NCBI GenBank assembly: GCA_017538255.1
Contig: JAFYJD010000010.1
Coordinates: 183,201-247,200, forward strand
DNA length: 64,000 bases
From: Clostridia bacterium
Lineage (GTDB): Bacteria > Bacillota > Clostridia > Christensenellales > CAG-138
Direction of reading: 5' to 3'
In this document: positions 51,851 to 59,623 of the stretch, piece after piece
How positions within the stretch are numbered: the first letter of the stretch is position 1
Layout of the letters: the number at the start of each line of letters is the position of its first letter
The notes under the pieces: model-generated
Seen by the model: only the letters and a program-made list of their open reading frames with translations
Database searches by the model: none
Told to the model about the DNA's origin: nothing
Made by a program: the position numbers and the translations under genes

Positions 51851-52246
51851 ATGGCTACTACTCAGTATCTCGGAACCGGCAGGCGCAAAAGTTCTGTCGC
51901 CCGCGTTCGTCTCGTTCCCGGCACCGGCAACATCACCGTCAACAAGCGTGATCTTGACGACTACTTTGGTTATGAGACCCTCAAAATGATCGTTCGCGCC
52001 CCCCTTGCGCTGACCGATACCCTCGGCAAGTTCGATGTTATCGTCAACGTATACGGCGGCGGTTTTACCGGCCAGGCCGGTGCGATCCGTCACGGCATTT
52101 CCCGTGCGCTGCTCGATGTGGATTCCCAGGAATACCGCGCCGCTCTCAAGAAGGCAGGCTTCCTCACCCGCGATCCGCGCATGAAAGAAAGGAAAAAGTA
52201 CGGTCTCAAAGCCGCTCGTCGTGCGCCGCAGTTCTCAAAGCGATAA
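51851..52246 (+). CDS. rpsI: 30S ribosomal protein S9
   Basis: A 131-residue S9: [36 protein letters not shown], and the tail ending in the essential SKR that reaches the P-site tRNA. Its last codons TCA AAG CGA TAA are the left junction of an inserted element; at the right junction TCA AAG CGC TAA remains. The gene is therefore kept intact after insertion. GAAGGAG is before the ATG. Confidence 0.97.
   Translation: MATTQYLGTGRRKSSVARVRLVPGTGNITVNKRDLDDYFGYETLKMIVRAPLALTDTLGKFDVIVNVYGGGFTGQAGAIRHGISRALLDVDSQEYRAALKKAGFLTRDPRMKERKKYGLKAARRAPQFSKR
52235..52242 (+). other. Left attachment-site core (attL)
   Basis: TCAAAGCG within the last codons of rpsI (Ser-Lys-Arg), followed by ATAA. The longest shared word with the right end is eight bases; a wider imperfect match is TT-x-TCAAAGCG-x-TAA. 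Confidence 0.65.
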
Positions 52247-52273
52247 TTCAAGACGAAAATTCAAAAAGTCAGA

Positions 52274-52310
52274 AACCCTTGAAAATCCAGTGTTTTCAAG
52301 GGTTTTCTTT
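52274..52310 (+). terminator. Terminator supplied to rpsI by the element
   Basis: A 12-bp stem, AACCCTTGAAAA (52274-52285) with TTTTCAAGGGTT (52293-52304), followed by TTCTTT. It replaces the native terminator now at 62120. Confidence 0.88.
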
Positions 52311-52360
52311 ATTTTCGGTTTTCAGAAAAGCAGTCTGAAATCATGCAAAATTCTGTGCGT

Positions 52361-52392
52361 AACTAACAAGCAACTAACACACAACTGACAAG
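52361..52392 (+). repeat. Dispersed element repeat, copy 1 (AACTAACA...CAACTGACA)
   Basis: Tandem AACTAACA, CAACTAACA and CAACTGACA units. Further copies occur at 54755-54777 (minus), 58150-58174, 61513-61535 and 62031-62052. Common core: AACTAACA, two bases, CAACT, one base, ACA. Confidence 0.85.
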
Positions 52393-52397
52393 AAAAA

Positions 52398-52440
52398 TGC
52401 TGTCTTGTGCAAGACTTTTGAAATCTTGTGCAAGACAGCA
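52398..52440. repeat. Imperfect palindrome with two TCTTGTGCAAGA boxes
   Basis: TGCTGTCTTG (52398-52407) and CAAGACAGCA (52431-52440) are exact complements. Inside, TCTTGTGCAAGA occurs at 52403-52414 and 52424-52435. It lies between the int end and the element's left end, where integrase or excisionase arms would be expected, or it may be a terminator of the RHH gene. Confidence 0.7.
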
Positions 52441-52484
52441 AATCTTCAGTAGAATCAAGGCTTTCCAAAAAGAAAAGGATGTCA

Positions 52485-52823
52485 TCAGACACCCTTTTCA
52501 GAACAATATTCAATTATCACTTTGCGAACATCTTTCTTTGTTCGTGCATGGACTTTGTGACCATCTTTGAAGATTATGTCATATCCGTCATGCATATTCC
52601 CTGAAATCCCTGACAGCATTTCTTTGTTGCGGTCAGCAATCTGCATTGTATCAAACATCCCTTCCTGATCCTGTCTGATCAGATATTGAAGATAGCTGTT
52701 GATAGACATTCCCTTTTCTGAAGCAAGGTCTTTGATGATTGCTTTCATGCCTTTAGGAACTGCAAGATGTATTCTTTCATAGTGGTCTTCATAGAACTGT
52801 TGCTTGTATTCTATTCTATCCAT
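52485..52823 (-). CDS. Arc-like ribbon-helix-helix protein
   Basis: A 112-residue protein. N-terminal half has the RHH pattern: ERIHLAVPKGMKAIIKDLASEKGMSINSYLQYLI (in parts), as in Arc/MetJ-type small DNA-binders. The C-terminal 45 residues (GYDIIFKDGHKVHARTKKDVRKV) are unknown. Start ATG 52823 with AAAGGTGG; it lies 14 bases from the int stop. Next to an integrase, a directionality factor or repressor is a fair guess. Confidence 0.7.
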   Translation of the reverse strand: MDRIEYKQQFYEDHYERIHLAVPKGMKAIIKDLASEKGMSINSYLQYLIRQDQEGMFDTMQIADRNKEMLSGISGNMHDGYDIIFKDGHKVHARTKKDVRKVIIEYCSEKGV

Positions 52824-52836
52824 GAAGCACCACCTT

Positions 52837-53970
52837 TCAGACCTGAATCTGATTGACTGCTTCAATAAGCTGTTCCACTTCCCAATGCATATAGACAATT
52901 TCACCGACACTTAAACCCTTGTGACCAATGATCTTCCTGATGATCTTGTCATCAACACCTGCTGAAACCATCAATGATTCAAAGGTGTGTCTTGTTTCAT
53001 GCGGATGATGGTCAAAGGAAAGCTGATTCATCAGGGGCTTCCAATAGCTGTCATAATAGTTCCGATAAACAAAATGCTTTCCTTCAGGGGTGCTGATCAG
53101 ATATTCACAGTCATTTTTGGTCATCCATTCTTGGAAGAAAGGAAGCACCTTGTCATGAATGGGAACTTTTCTGACACCTGCTTCAGTCTTGGAAGCAACC
53201 ACATCAAACCATTTTTCTTCAAGGTTGACATTCTCTTTCTTCAGGTCAAGGAATTCACCGATTCTGCATCCAGTGTATAACAACATCAGAATCACGCTGA
53301 AATAAGGTGATGCATCTTTCCACTTCCAAAGGATCTTGATTTCAGTCTTGGTGAATTTGTTCTTGTTCCTTGCGTTTGGATTCCCTGCTTTTTTAATGTC
53401 AATGTATCTGATGATTGCACGCTTGTCTTGTGAAAGGATTTCATGCTTGACAGCATAATCATACATCAAACCAAGGGTGATCTTCAGCTTCTTCAATGTT
53501 GGACTGTTCTTCCCTGAATTGTCAAAGACCATCTGAAAGTGATCAAGCTTCAGGTCAACAAGTCGCATTTTCTTGATAGGTTCACACAGTTTCCAAGATG
53601 CTTTGCATCCGACAACATTTGAATGTGACACTGTTTCATAGTGCTGTTCAGACCATCTTTCATAGAGTTCTTCAAGGGTCATGGTGCTATACTGAAGGTC
53701 AAAGGGGTCTTGTCTGTATAAAGCAAGTGCATCAAGGGCTTCAGTCTTGGAAGCATAATAACCAACATTGAAATAGGTCTGCTTGTCTGCAAATCTCATT
53801 CTTCCATCAGGAAGCCTTTCAAAGGGGTCTGATCCTTCAGGAATTCTGTCAAGGGTCTTCTTGGTCATCCTGTCATAGGTCTTCCATCCAGTAGTGACCC
53901 TTGCTATATAGGGCTTTCTTCTTTTCCCTGACAGCTTGTAAACTGTTCCGTGTCCGTTTGGTAAACGCAT
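52837..53970 (-). CDS. int: Tyrosine-family site-specific integrase
   Basis: A 377-residue integrase. N-terminal arm-binding region, core-binding domain (about 95-180), catalytic domain with Arg236 (TGCRIGEFLDL), Lys261, His324/Arg327 (HETRHTF), His350 (IIGHKG), and nucleophile Tyr360 (EIVYMHW). All active-site residues are there, so it should insert and excise the element at rpsI. AGGATG precedes the ATG 53970. Transcribed toward attL, as in many islands. Confidence 0.95.
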   Translation of the reverse strand: MRLPNGHGTVYKLSGKRRKPYIARVTTGWKTYDRMTKKTLDRIPEGSDPFERLPDGRMRFADKQTYFNVGYYASKTEALDALALYRQDPFDLQYSTMTLEELYERWSEQHYETVSHSNVVGCKASWKLCEPIKKMRLVDLKLDHFQMVFDNSGKNSPTLKKLKITLGLMYDYAVKHEILSQDKRAIIRYIDIKKAGNPNARNKNKFTKTEIKILWKWKDASPYFSVILMLLYTGCRIGEFLDLKKENVNLEEKWFDVVASKTEAGVRKVPIHDKVLPFFQEWMTKNDCEYLISTPEGKHFVYRNYYDSYWKPLMNQLSFDHHPHETRHTFESLMVSAGVDDKIIRKIIGHKGLSVGEIVYMHWEVEQLIEAVNQIQV

Positions 53971-53989
53971 TCTATCACATCCTGTCTGA

Positions 53990-54098
53990 TTGATTTTTCA
54001 GGCTTTCAGTGCTATAATGAATGCGGTTCTTGGAAGCAATGAAAGCCTGTTCTGAAAATGGTGAAGGGTCATGGATGATTGCAGTCATTCATGACCCT
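53990..54098 (+). ncRNA. Candidate small RNA antisense-side of int upstream region
   Basis: TTGATT (53990-53995) and TATAAT (54013-54018), spacer 17, point away from int. About 45 bases after the expected start, AGGGTCATG (54065-54073) pairs with CATGACCCT (54090-54098), with inner partial pairing. No open frame above 12 codons. No T-run follows, so the end is uncertain; the hairpin may also terminate the minus-strand gene at 54110. Confidence 0.4.
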
Positions 54099-54109
54099 GA
54101 TTCATGCTA

Positions 54110-54649
54110 TCAGGAACGCTTGGAAACAGCGGAAGAACAATAATGCTTGGTGTTCCCTTGTTTCTTCTGTTCAAGCTGATGAATTGCAGAATAAACCTTG
54201 CAGATGGTGAAGAACCTTGGTCTTTGGGTGACACCCCTTGTCAGGTCATTCACAGTGCTTCTTCCAAGTCCTGCAAGGGAAGCAACATCATATTCTGAAG
54301 CATATCCCTTCAGGGCGGTCATGCGGTTCTTCAGGTCTTCCCTGTCAAAGGACATCACAAGACCTATTCTGTCACCATAGACCTTGAAGACCTTCTGAAT
54401 CTGATTCCACCACTGACCAAAGTCTTCAAATCCGACATAGACACCAGTGTTCAGGTCATACTTCATGAAGTCCCTGACCATTGCGACATCTTCACCATTG
54501 GTGATGCTGATCATGATTTCTTCACCTGTTTCTGTCAGAATATAGAAAGCAGGTTTTCCTTCCTGATCTTCCTTCAATCCCATGTCATAAATCAGACCAC
54601 GGTAATTGAAAAGCTTCTGAATCATCCTGTCATTGTTCTTGTTTGTCAT
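54110..54649 (-). CDS. HTH-containing hypothetical protein of the element
   Basis: A 179-residue protein. The C-terminal ~60 residues have a helix-turn-helix pattern like XRE (SEYDVASLAGLGRSTVNDLTRG, then TICKVYSAIHQL). The N-terminal ~110 residues (GLIYDMGLKEDQEGKPAFYILTETG, in parts) include a WWNQIQKVFK segment but no known domain. Probably regulatory. Start ATG 54649 with AGGTG upstream; GTG 54658 is possible. Confidence 0.65.
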   Translation of the reverse strand: MTNKNNDRMIQKLFNYRGLIYDMGLKEDQEGKPAFYILTETGEEIMISITNGEDVAMVRDFMKYDLNTGVYVGFEDFGQWWNQIQKVFKVYGDRIGLVMSFDREDLKNRMTALKGYASEYDVASLAGLGRSTVNDLTRGVTQRPRFFTICKVYSAIHQLEQKKQGNTKHYCSSAVSKRS

Positions 54650-54754
54650 TGTGTTCACCTGTTCCTTTCATGATGGTTTTGATTGATCTGTAACCTTCAA
54701 TTATCTGACACAAAACTGTGAAACCCTGAAAACAGCAGGTTCTTTCTTCAGAAT

Positions 54755-54777
54755 TGTCAGTTGCTTGTTAGTTACAG
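54755..54777 (-). repeat. Dispersed element repeat, copy 2
   Basis: On the minus strand, TAACTAACA...CAACTGACAA. Lies between the two minus-strand regulatory genes. Confidence 0.8.
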
Positions 54778-54823
54778 TCTTTAAAAAAAATAGACACCCT
54801 TCAAAATTGCTTTGAATGGGTGT

Positions 54824-55219
54824 CTATTTCTTTTCTTGTTTCTGCATCAGGAAATCAATATATTCTGATGCTTTTTCTTTTCCATCAGGAGATAGAAGAA
54901 GGAACTGATGAAAGGCTTCAATGTCATCTTCTGTGAATGGTGGAAGCCTGTCAAACAGTCTTGCTTCCTGTTCCAAAGACTGAACATCATTCTGTTCATT
55001 CCATCTTTCAACCATTTCCTTCAGACTGTCATCAAGTTCAATGTCAGAAACACCAAGAACCTTTGCAATCTTGTGAATGGTTGATGCTTTGGGTTGAACA
55101 TCACCATATTCAATCTTCTGAAGACCGTTCACTGTCAGACCAACAGCCTTTGCAAGGTCAACCTGCTTGATCTTCTTCTTTTTCCTGATGGTGCTGATTC
55201 TTTCACCAACTGTCATCTT
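54824..55219 (-). CDS. XRE-family repressor of the element (CI-like)
   Basis: A 131-residue repressor: HTH at about 1-60 (VGERISTIRKKKKIKQVDLAKAVGLTVNGLQKIEYG in parts), then a helical tail. No LexA-type autocleavage Ala-Gly site is visible, so induction probably needs an antirepressor or helper phage protein, as with SaPI Stl. Start ATG 55219 with GGTGG eight bases upstream; ATG 55225 or 55234 are alternatives, but the TATAAT at 55244-55239 makes longer forms unlikely. Divergent from the Cro-like gene. Confidence 0.85.
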   Translation of the reverse strand, partial: KMTVGERISTIRKKKKIKQVDLAKAVGLTVNGLQKIEYGDVQPKASTIHKIAKVLGVSDIELDDSLKEMVERWNEQNDVQSLEQEARLFDRLPPFTEDDIEAFHQFLLLSPDGKEKASEYIDFLMQKQEKK

Positions 55220-55235
55220 CATCACCACCATGTCA

Positions 55236-55353
55236 CCCATTATAGCATAGTAGCAATATGTTTGTGAAGACATTCAGCGAAAGAATTTTACACTTGACAT
55301 ATTACCACTATGTTTCTATAATGTCAATAGGGTAAAAACATATTTTTACTATG
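55236..55353. promoter_or_regulatory. Divergent promoter region with three operator copies
   Basis: The consensus CATATT-N3-ACTATG occurs at 55246-55260 (minus), 55298-55312 and 55339-55353. Plus-strand promoter: TTGACA (55294-55299) and TATAAT (55317-55322), spacer 17; operator 2 lies between the boxes and operator 3 downstream of the start. Minus-strand promoter of the repressor: TTCACA (55268-55263) and TATAAT (55244-55239), spacer 18; operator 1 lies between them. A CI/Cro-type switch is inferred. Confidence 0.85.
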
Positions 55354-55387
55354 TCAAACCACTATTATTTGAAAGGCGGTCAAGAAG

Positions 55388-55591
55388 ATGAAGATTGACA
55401 ATGTAAAACTGGAACTTGCTATTGCAAGCAGGGAAATGAAGCTGAAAGACCTGTGTGCAGAAGCAAAGGTTGATGAAACAGCCTTGCGGAACATTCGACA
55501 GGGAAAACGCACACCAAGACTTTCCACCATTGGAAGGATTGCAAAAGCCCTGAATGTTGATGTGCAGGACATCATTCAGGAAGGGGATTGA
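55388..55591 (+). CDS. Small XRE-family (Cro-like) regulator
   Basis: A 67-residue HTH protein nearly all DNA-binding domain: VKLELAIASREMKLKDLCAEAKV (in parts), DETALRNIRQGKRTPRLSTIGRIAKALNVD (in parts). It is the first gene of the rightward operon and likely the Cro-type counterpart of the repressor. AAAGGCGG precedes the ATG by eight bases. Confidence 0.88.
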   Translation: MKIDNVKLELAIASREMKLKDLCAEAKVDETALRNIRQGKRTPRLSTIGRIAKALNVDVQDIIQEGD

Positions 55592-55624
55592 TCATGATAA
55601 TTTTCAGAACAGGCGGTGATGACT

Positions 55625-57550
55625 ATGAATGAAACACAGTGGAAAGGAAATGACACTGTTTTCAAAACATATGTCAAAGGTGATCCTTCAGGGGATGGAA
55701 AGCATCCTGCATCAAAGGTCAAAGGAAGGAAGAACATTCTGACCTTTGAAGAAGCTTCCAAGAATGAATGCTTTGGTGCAATCCTGAATGATGACTTCAT
55801 TGACATCAGTTTTGACACAGATGATCTTTCAGAAAAATTCTGGAAGATGTCAGAAGAAAACAACTGGAATTGTCTGATCTTGGAAAATCCCAACAATGGA
55901 CACATTCACAGTTTTTGGAAGGACACAGAACACAGGATTCAGAAGGGCGGTGTTAATCTGTCCCTTGCTGTTGGTCTGATTGCAGATATTCACAGCGGTT
56001 CAACTTATATTCCATTAAGGGTGCATGGATCAGACAGGTTTCCACCTTCATTTGAACCTGACAGCATTCAGGAAGTTCCTGATGAACTGTGTCCAGTGAA
56101 AACAACAATTTCTTTGCTTGACATGGAAGAAGGTGAAGGAAGGAATGACAGCATCTTCAAATATATCCTTGTTCTTCAGTCACAGTTGCAGTTGGACAGG
56201 GAAAGGATCAAGAAGGTGTTGGACAATACCAACAGATTCATCTTCACAGAACCGCTTCCTGATGATGAACTGGAAACCATAACAAGACAGGAAGCCTTTG
56301 AAAAACCGATATTCTTCAAGGGGAAGACCTTTCTTCATAATCAGTTTGGTGATTATCTGATCAGGACACACCACATTGTGAAGATTGCTGGAAAGCTTCA
56401 TGTATATCAGGATGGAACATACAGACATGATCAGACCATCCTTGAACAGGTTATGCAGAAGGAAATTCTTACACTGACGGACACCAAGAGAAAGGAAGTC
56501 CTGAAATATCTGAATGTCATGTGCATGAATGCTGTCCCTGCTTCACCAAAGCTGATTGCTTTCAGGAATGGAATTCTGAACCTTGACACAGATGAACTGC
56601 TTCCCTTCAGTCCTGAATACATAATCACAAATAAAATTCCTTGGGATTATAACCCACAAGCCTTTGATCAGGATGCAGAAACAGTTCTTGACAGGATTGC
56701 TTGCAATGATCCTGAAATCAGAAGCCTGTTGGAAGAATGCATTGGATATTGTTTCTTCAGACAGAATGTGATTCAGAAAGCATTCATTCTGATTGGTGAA
56801 AAGGCAAACGGAAAAAGCACCTTCATTGGTGTTCTGAACAACATCCTTGGTGATGACAATGTTTCTGCAATGGACTTGAAGAACCTTGGTGACAGGTTCA
56901 GCAAAGCAACACTGTTCAAGAAGCTTGCAAACATAGGTGATGACATCAGTGATGAATTCATTCCTGATGCTTCCCTGTTCAAGAAGATTGTGTCAGGGGA
57001 AAGGATTCAAGCAGAATTCAAAGGTCAAGACCTGTTTGAATTCAATCCCTATGTGAAGCTGATCTTCAGTGCAAACAATATGCCAAGAATCAGGGATAAA
57101 ACAGGGGCGGTCATCAGAAGACTGATCCTGATTCCCTTCAATGCAAAGTTTTCTGAAGATGATCCTGACTTTGATCCTGACATCAAAAGAAAGCTGTTCA
57201 AGCAGTCTGCAATGGAATATTTCATCATCCTTGGTGTGAAGGGTCTGAAGAAAGTCCTGAATGAAAAACGCTTCACCAAGTCAAACAAGGTTCAGAAGGA
57301 ACTGGATGATTATGAAGAATTCAACAATCCAGTGATAGGATTCTTCAAAGAAATGGATGAAGGGTATCTTTTCAGGGAAGATTCCAAGACAATTCACCTT
57401 GCTTATTCTGCATGGTGTCAAGAAAATGGTTATAGTCCTGAAAGCAAGAATCAGTTTGGAAGGACACTGAAATCATTGTTCAATGTGGAAAGCAAGCAAG
57501 CGACAATCAACAGGAAGCCTGTCAGAATGTATGTCAAAATCACAGAATGA
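55625..57550 (+). CDS. Primase-helicase (D5/SF3 type) of the element
   Basis: A 641-residue replication protein. The N-terminal ~200 residues look like a primase/polymerase domain (ISFDTDDLSEKF acidic motif, PLRVHGSDRFPP). Central D5_N-like region, then a SF3 helicase: Walker A GEKANGKST (Lys397), with DDISDEFIPDAS and the sensor LIFSANNMPRI. The C-terminal ~100 residues are a winged-helix-like tail. Such proteins replicate phages, P4 and PICI elements from an adjacent origin. Start ATG 55625 with AGGCGG eight bases upstream; a small intergenic gap precedes. Confidence 0.9.
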   Translation: MNETQWKGNDTVFKTYVKGDPSGDGKHPASKVKGRKNILTFEEASKNECFGAILNDDFIDISFDTDDLSEKFWKMSEENNWNCLILENPNNGHIHSFWKDTEHRIQKGGVNLSLAVGLIADIHSGSTYIPLRVHGSDRFPPSFEPDSIQEVPDELCPVKTTISLLDMEEGEGRNDSIFKYILVLQSQLQLDRERIKKVLDNTNRFIFTEPLPDDELETITRQEAFEKPIFFKGKTFLHNQFGDYLIRTHHIVKIAGKLHVYQDGTYRHDQTILEQVMQKEILTLTDTKRKEVLKYLNVMCMNAVPASPKLIAFRNGILNLDTDELLPFSPEYIITNKIPWDYNPQAFDQDAETVLDRIACNDPEIRSLLEECIGYCFFRQNVIQKAFILIGEKANGKSTFIGVLNNILGDDNVSAMDLKNLGDRFSKATLFKKLANIGDDISDEFIPDASLFKKIVSGERIQAEFKGQDLFEFNPYVKLIFSANNMPRIRDKTGAVIRRLILIPFNAKFSEDDPDFDPDIKRKLFKQSAMEYFIILGVKGLKKVLNEKRFTKSNKVQKELDDYEEFNNPVIGFFKEMDEGYLFREDSKTIHLAYSAWCQENGYSPESKNQFGRTLKSLFNVESKQATINRKPVRMYVKITE

Positions 57551-57564
57551 CAGATTTTCAGCAA

Positions 57565-57754
57565 TTCTGCAATTTTTCTGCAATTGCGGAAGCCCTTGAA
57601 AATAAAGGCTTTTCAAGGTGCAATTGCAGAAATTGCAGAAAGTATGAACTTCTTATTTATTTTGATACAGACAGAAGAAAAATCTGTATTGATATAAATA
57701 TATAAAAAATATAGAGAGAATAGGAAAATCTGCAATTGTGCAATTTCTGCAATT
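57565..57754. other. Candidate replication origin with iterons
   Basis: TTCTGCAATT occurs at 57565, 57576 and 57745 on the plus strand, at 57622 and 57631 on the minus strand (AATTGCAGAA), and with one change at 57728. The first four flank a CCTTGAAAA (57594-57602) / TTTTCAAGG (57611-57619) hairpin, giving a long inverted repeat from about 57575 to 57632. An AT-rich run (57645-57725) follows. It is directly behind the primase-helicase, where satellite origins are often found. Confidence 0.65.
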
Positions 57755-57807
57755 GCGGTCAGAACAAAAATGTTGACAAATGTTGACACAGAAAGGATTG
57801 GTATATT

Positions 57808-58140
57808 ATGAAATTCACAGAGTTCAAGAAGATTGCAAAGAAGAAAAGTGTTCACCTGCTGATTGACCTTGATTCCTTGGAACAGGTCAAGGAAGGTCAG
57901 AAAATATTGGTGAAGGATCACAGAACAGTTCAGGAAGAAAACAGATTCAAGGTCAAGCCTGTTGCGGTCACAGAATCAGGTCAGTTTTATGTGGTGTGTC
58001 CTATATGCAAGGAAGTTCATGTTCATGGTCTTGGAAAGGCTTCTGATCAGAAGGGTGATCTTCCTTCAGGTGTCTTTTGCGGTTCAAGGGTGTCACACTG
58101 TCATGAAGGTGACTATGATTTCCGCATTGTAATAGCATGA
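57808..58140 (+). CDS. Hypothetical Cys/His-rich protein of the element
   Basis: A 110-residue protein. Possible zinc ligands lie in CPICKEVHVH and near the C-terminus CGSRVSHCHEGD. The start (MKFTEFKKIAKKKSVHLLIDLDS) follows GAAAGGATTGG. No family is recognised. A zinc-finger role is inferred from the cysteines alone. Confidence 0.7.
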   Translation: MKFTEFKKIAKKKSVHLLIDLDSLEQVKEGQKILVKDHRTVQEENRFKVKPVAVTESGQFYVVCPICKEVHVHGLGKASDQKGDLPSGVFCGSRVSHCHEGDYDFRIVIA

Positions 58141-58149
58141 TCTGAAGCG

Positions 58150-58174
58150 ACAACTAACACACAACTGACAAAGG
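58150..58174 (+). repeat. Dispersed element repeat, copy 3
   Basis: ACAACTAACA, then CACAACTGACAAA. Lies between the Cys/His-rich gene and the Mor-like gene. Confidence 0.85.
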
Positions 58175-58246
58175 AAGCGGAAAAGCTTTTGTTTTCAGGG
58201 GTCTTCAATTATGTATGCCATAAGTCAAGAAAGGAAGTGGTGCAGA

Positions 58247-58501
58247 TTGTCCAAGAATCAGTTGAATCTGGAACTGCTGAAGAATCTGCTTGGTGTTGAA
58301 CTGTTCAATGATGCTTGTCACATCCTGAAGGGTGAAAAGGTCAGCTTTCCAAAGTGTCCTGATCACATGGAAAAGGATCACAGGAACAGGTGCATCATTG
58401 CAGAATATGATTCAGGTCAGGGTGCTTCAATCCCTGACCTGATGGAAAAATATGATCTGTCACAGTCACAGATATATAAAATCATTGGAAGGACACCCTG
58501 A
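58247..58501 (+). CDS. Mor-like transcription activator
   Basis: An 84-residue protein whose C-terminal half resembles the Mor/C activator family: RNRCIIAEYDSGQGASIPD and LMEKYDLSQSQIYKII helix-turn-helix. In phage Mu, Mor turns on middle transcription with host RNA polymerase. Start: TTG 58247, with the element's AAAGGAAGTGG-type site six bases upstream; ATG 58211 gives a 96-residue form but has no ribosome site. It could read or alter helper-phage or element promoters. Confidence 0.72.
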   Translation: MSKNQLNLELLKNLLGVELFNDACHILKGEKVSFPKCPDHMEKDHRNRCIIAEYDSGQGASIPDLMEKYDLSQSQIYKIIGRTP

Positions 58502-58558
58502 AAAGGGTGTTTTTCTTTCTCATTTACTACCACTTATAACAATATATTGTGGTTTATA

Positions 58559-58587
58559 TTGAGAATAGGCACAAGATATAGTATAAT
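58559..58587 (+). promoter_or_regulatory. Internal promoter for the late part of the element
   Basis: TTGAGA (58559-58564) and TATAAT (58582-58587), spacer 17. Just upstream CCACTTATA (58530s) and TATATTGTGG (58540s) form an imperfect inverted repeat, a possible activator site for the Mor-like protein. Confidence 0.65.
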
Positions 58588-58613
58588 AGCACTGTTGAAA
58601 GGCGGTGGTGAAG

Positions 58614-58808
58614 ATGGGAAAGACCTTTTCTGAACAGTGTGAAATATACAGACAGCAACAGACTGAAACAGGGAAGCGAATACAGAAAGCACTTGATCAG
58701 ATGGTTGAAAAGCTAAAGCAGAAGACAGGTGCAGATGTGAAGTCAGGAACATTGATACCCATGCGGAATATATACACAGAAAAAATAACAGGATTTATTG
58801 AAAGGTAG
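58614..58808 (+). CDS. Small hypothetical protein of the element
   Basis: A 64-residue, charged, helical protein (KTFSEQCEIYRQQQTETGKR). No family recognised. Start ATG 58614 with AAAGGCGG eight bases upstream; the two in-frame GTGs are part of that site. First gene behind the internal promoter at 58559. Confidence 0.65.
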   Translation: MGKTFSEQCEIYRQQQTETGKRIQKALDQMVEKLKQKTGADVKSGTLIPMRNIYTEKITGFIER

Positions 58809-58818
58809 GAAAAGAACC

Positions 58819-59451
58819 ATGATTGAAGGAATTGGAATTGCTTTACAGTCTTATCATGACACTGCAATCAGTGCAAAGGCTATTCTTGAAAGTGCTATTG
58901 CACAGATAAATGCTAATTATATCGGTGCAATGCTTGCGGAAAAGACCAAGGAAGCAAAGGAAATCTACAACAGCACCCTTGCAGAAAGCAGAACTGAAAA
59001 CTATGATGCTTGTCTTGCAATCCTTGATGAAGTTGCAGGTCAGGCAAAGAAGATAGTTGAACAGCCTGTTCCATCTGACTTCATTTCCACACTGGAAGCC
59101 CTGAAGCAGATGAAAGAACCGACAAAGACAGAAATTGAAACTGTTGTTGGTGCATACAAGAACAACTATTTTGCATATCGTGCAATCTGTGACTTCCTGA
59201 AGCTTCCGAAACCTGTCACTGTTGATGTCATCAATGATGATATTGCAGACATCAAAAGCGGTCTTTATAAGTGTTTTTACAGTTATAATGTGGAAGCATA
59301 CCGCTTCAGAAACTGGATTGAAGGAAACATTCTTGCATCCTATGATGAAGTGTTCAGGGCTTTCTGTGAAGGTCGCTTTGAAGATGCTGTTCAGAGTGAA
59401 CAGGGCAAAGATGACGGAATTGAAGCTGAAAAGCTGAACAACAATGGATGA
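58819..59451 (+). CDS. Hypothetical helical protein of the element
   Basis: A 210-residue protein, mainly helical (ALQSYHDTAISAKAILESAIAQ, in parts), rich in Ala, Lys and Glu with no Cys motif. I recognise no family; phage early-region proteins of this look are common. Start ATG 58819 with AAAGGTAGG upstream. The 170 bases after it (59452-59623) hold only a GGGTCA (59561-59566) / TGACCC (59588-59593) hairpin. Confidence 0.65.
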   Translation: MIEGIGIALQSYHDTAISAKAILESAIAQINANYIGAMLAEKTKEAKEIYNSTLAESRTENYDACLAILDEVAGQAKKIVEQPVPSDFISTLEALKQMKEPTKTEIETVVGAYKNNYFAYRAICDFLKLPKPVTVDVINDDIADIKSGLYKCFYSYNVEAYRFRNWIEGNILASYDEVFRAFCEGRFEDAVQSEQGKDDGIEAEKLNNNG

Positions 59452-59623
59452 TCATTCCATGGTTGTTCAGTGAAGCATTCAAGGCTTTTTGCTGTTCATC
59501 ACTAACAGTCCTTTCTCTTTGCGTGTCTTCTGTGAATAACCATGTTTTGATAAACAGAAGGGGTCAGTGTGATGTGAATGCACGCATTGACCCTTTCAAT
59601 CATACTGAAAGAAGGTGGTCAAT

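Noticed and set aside
57565..57754. CRISPR-like or IS-end repeats in the iteron region
   Set aside because: Repeats are 10 bases in both orientations with irregular spacing next to a replication gene, which fits an origin better.
57613..57921. A 102-codon minus-strand frame
   Set aside because: It runs over the iterons and AT-rich DNA and the start of the Cys/His-rich gene, with no ribosome site.
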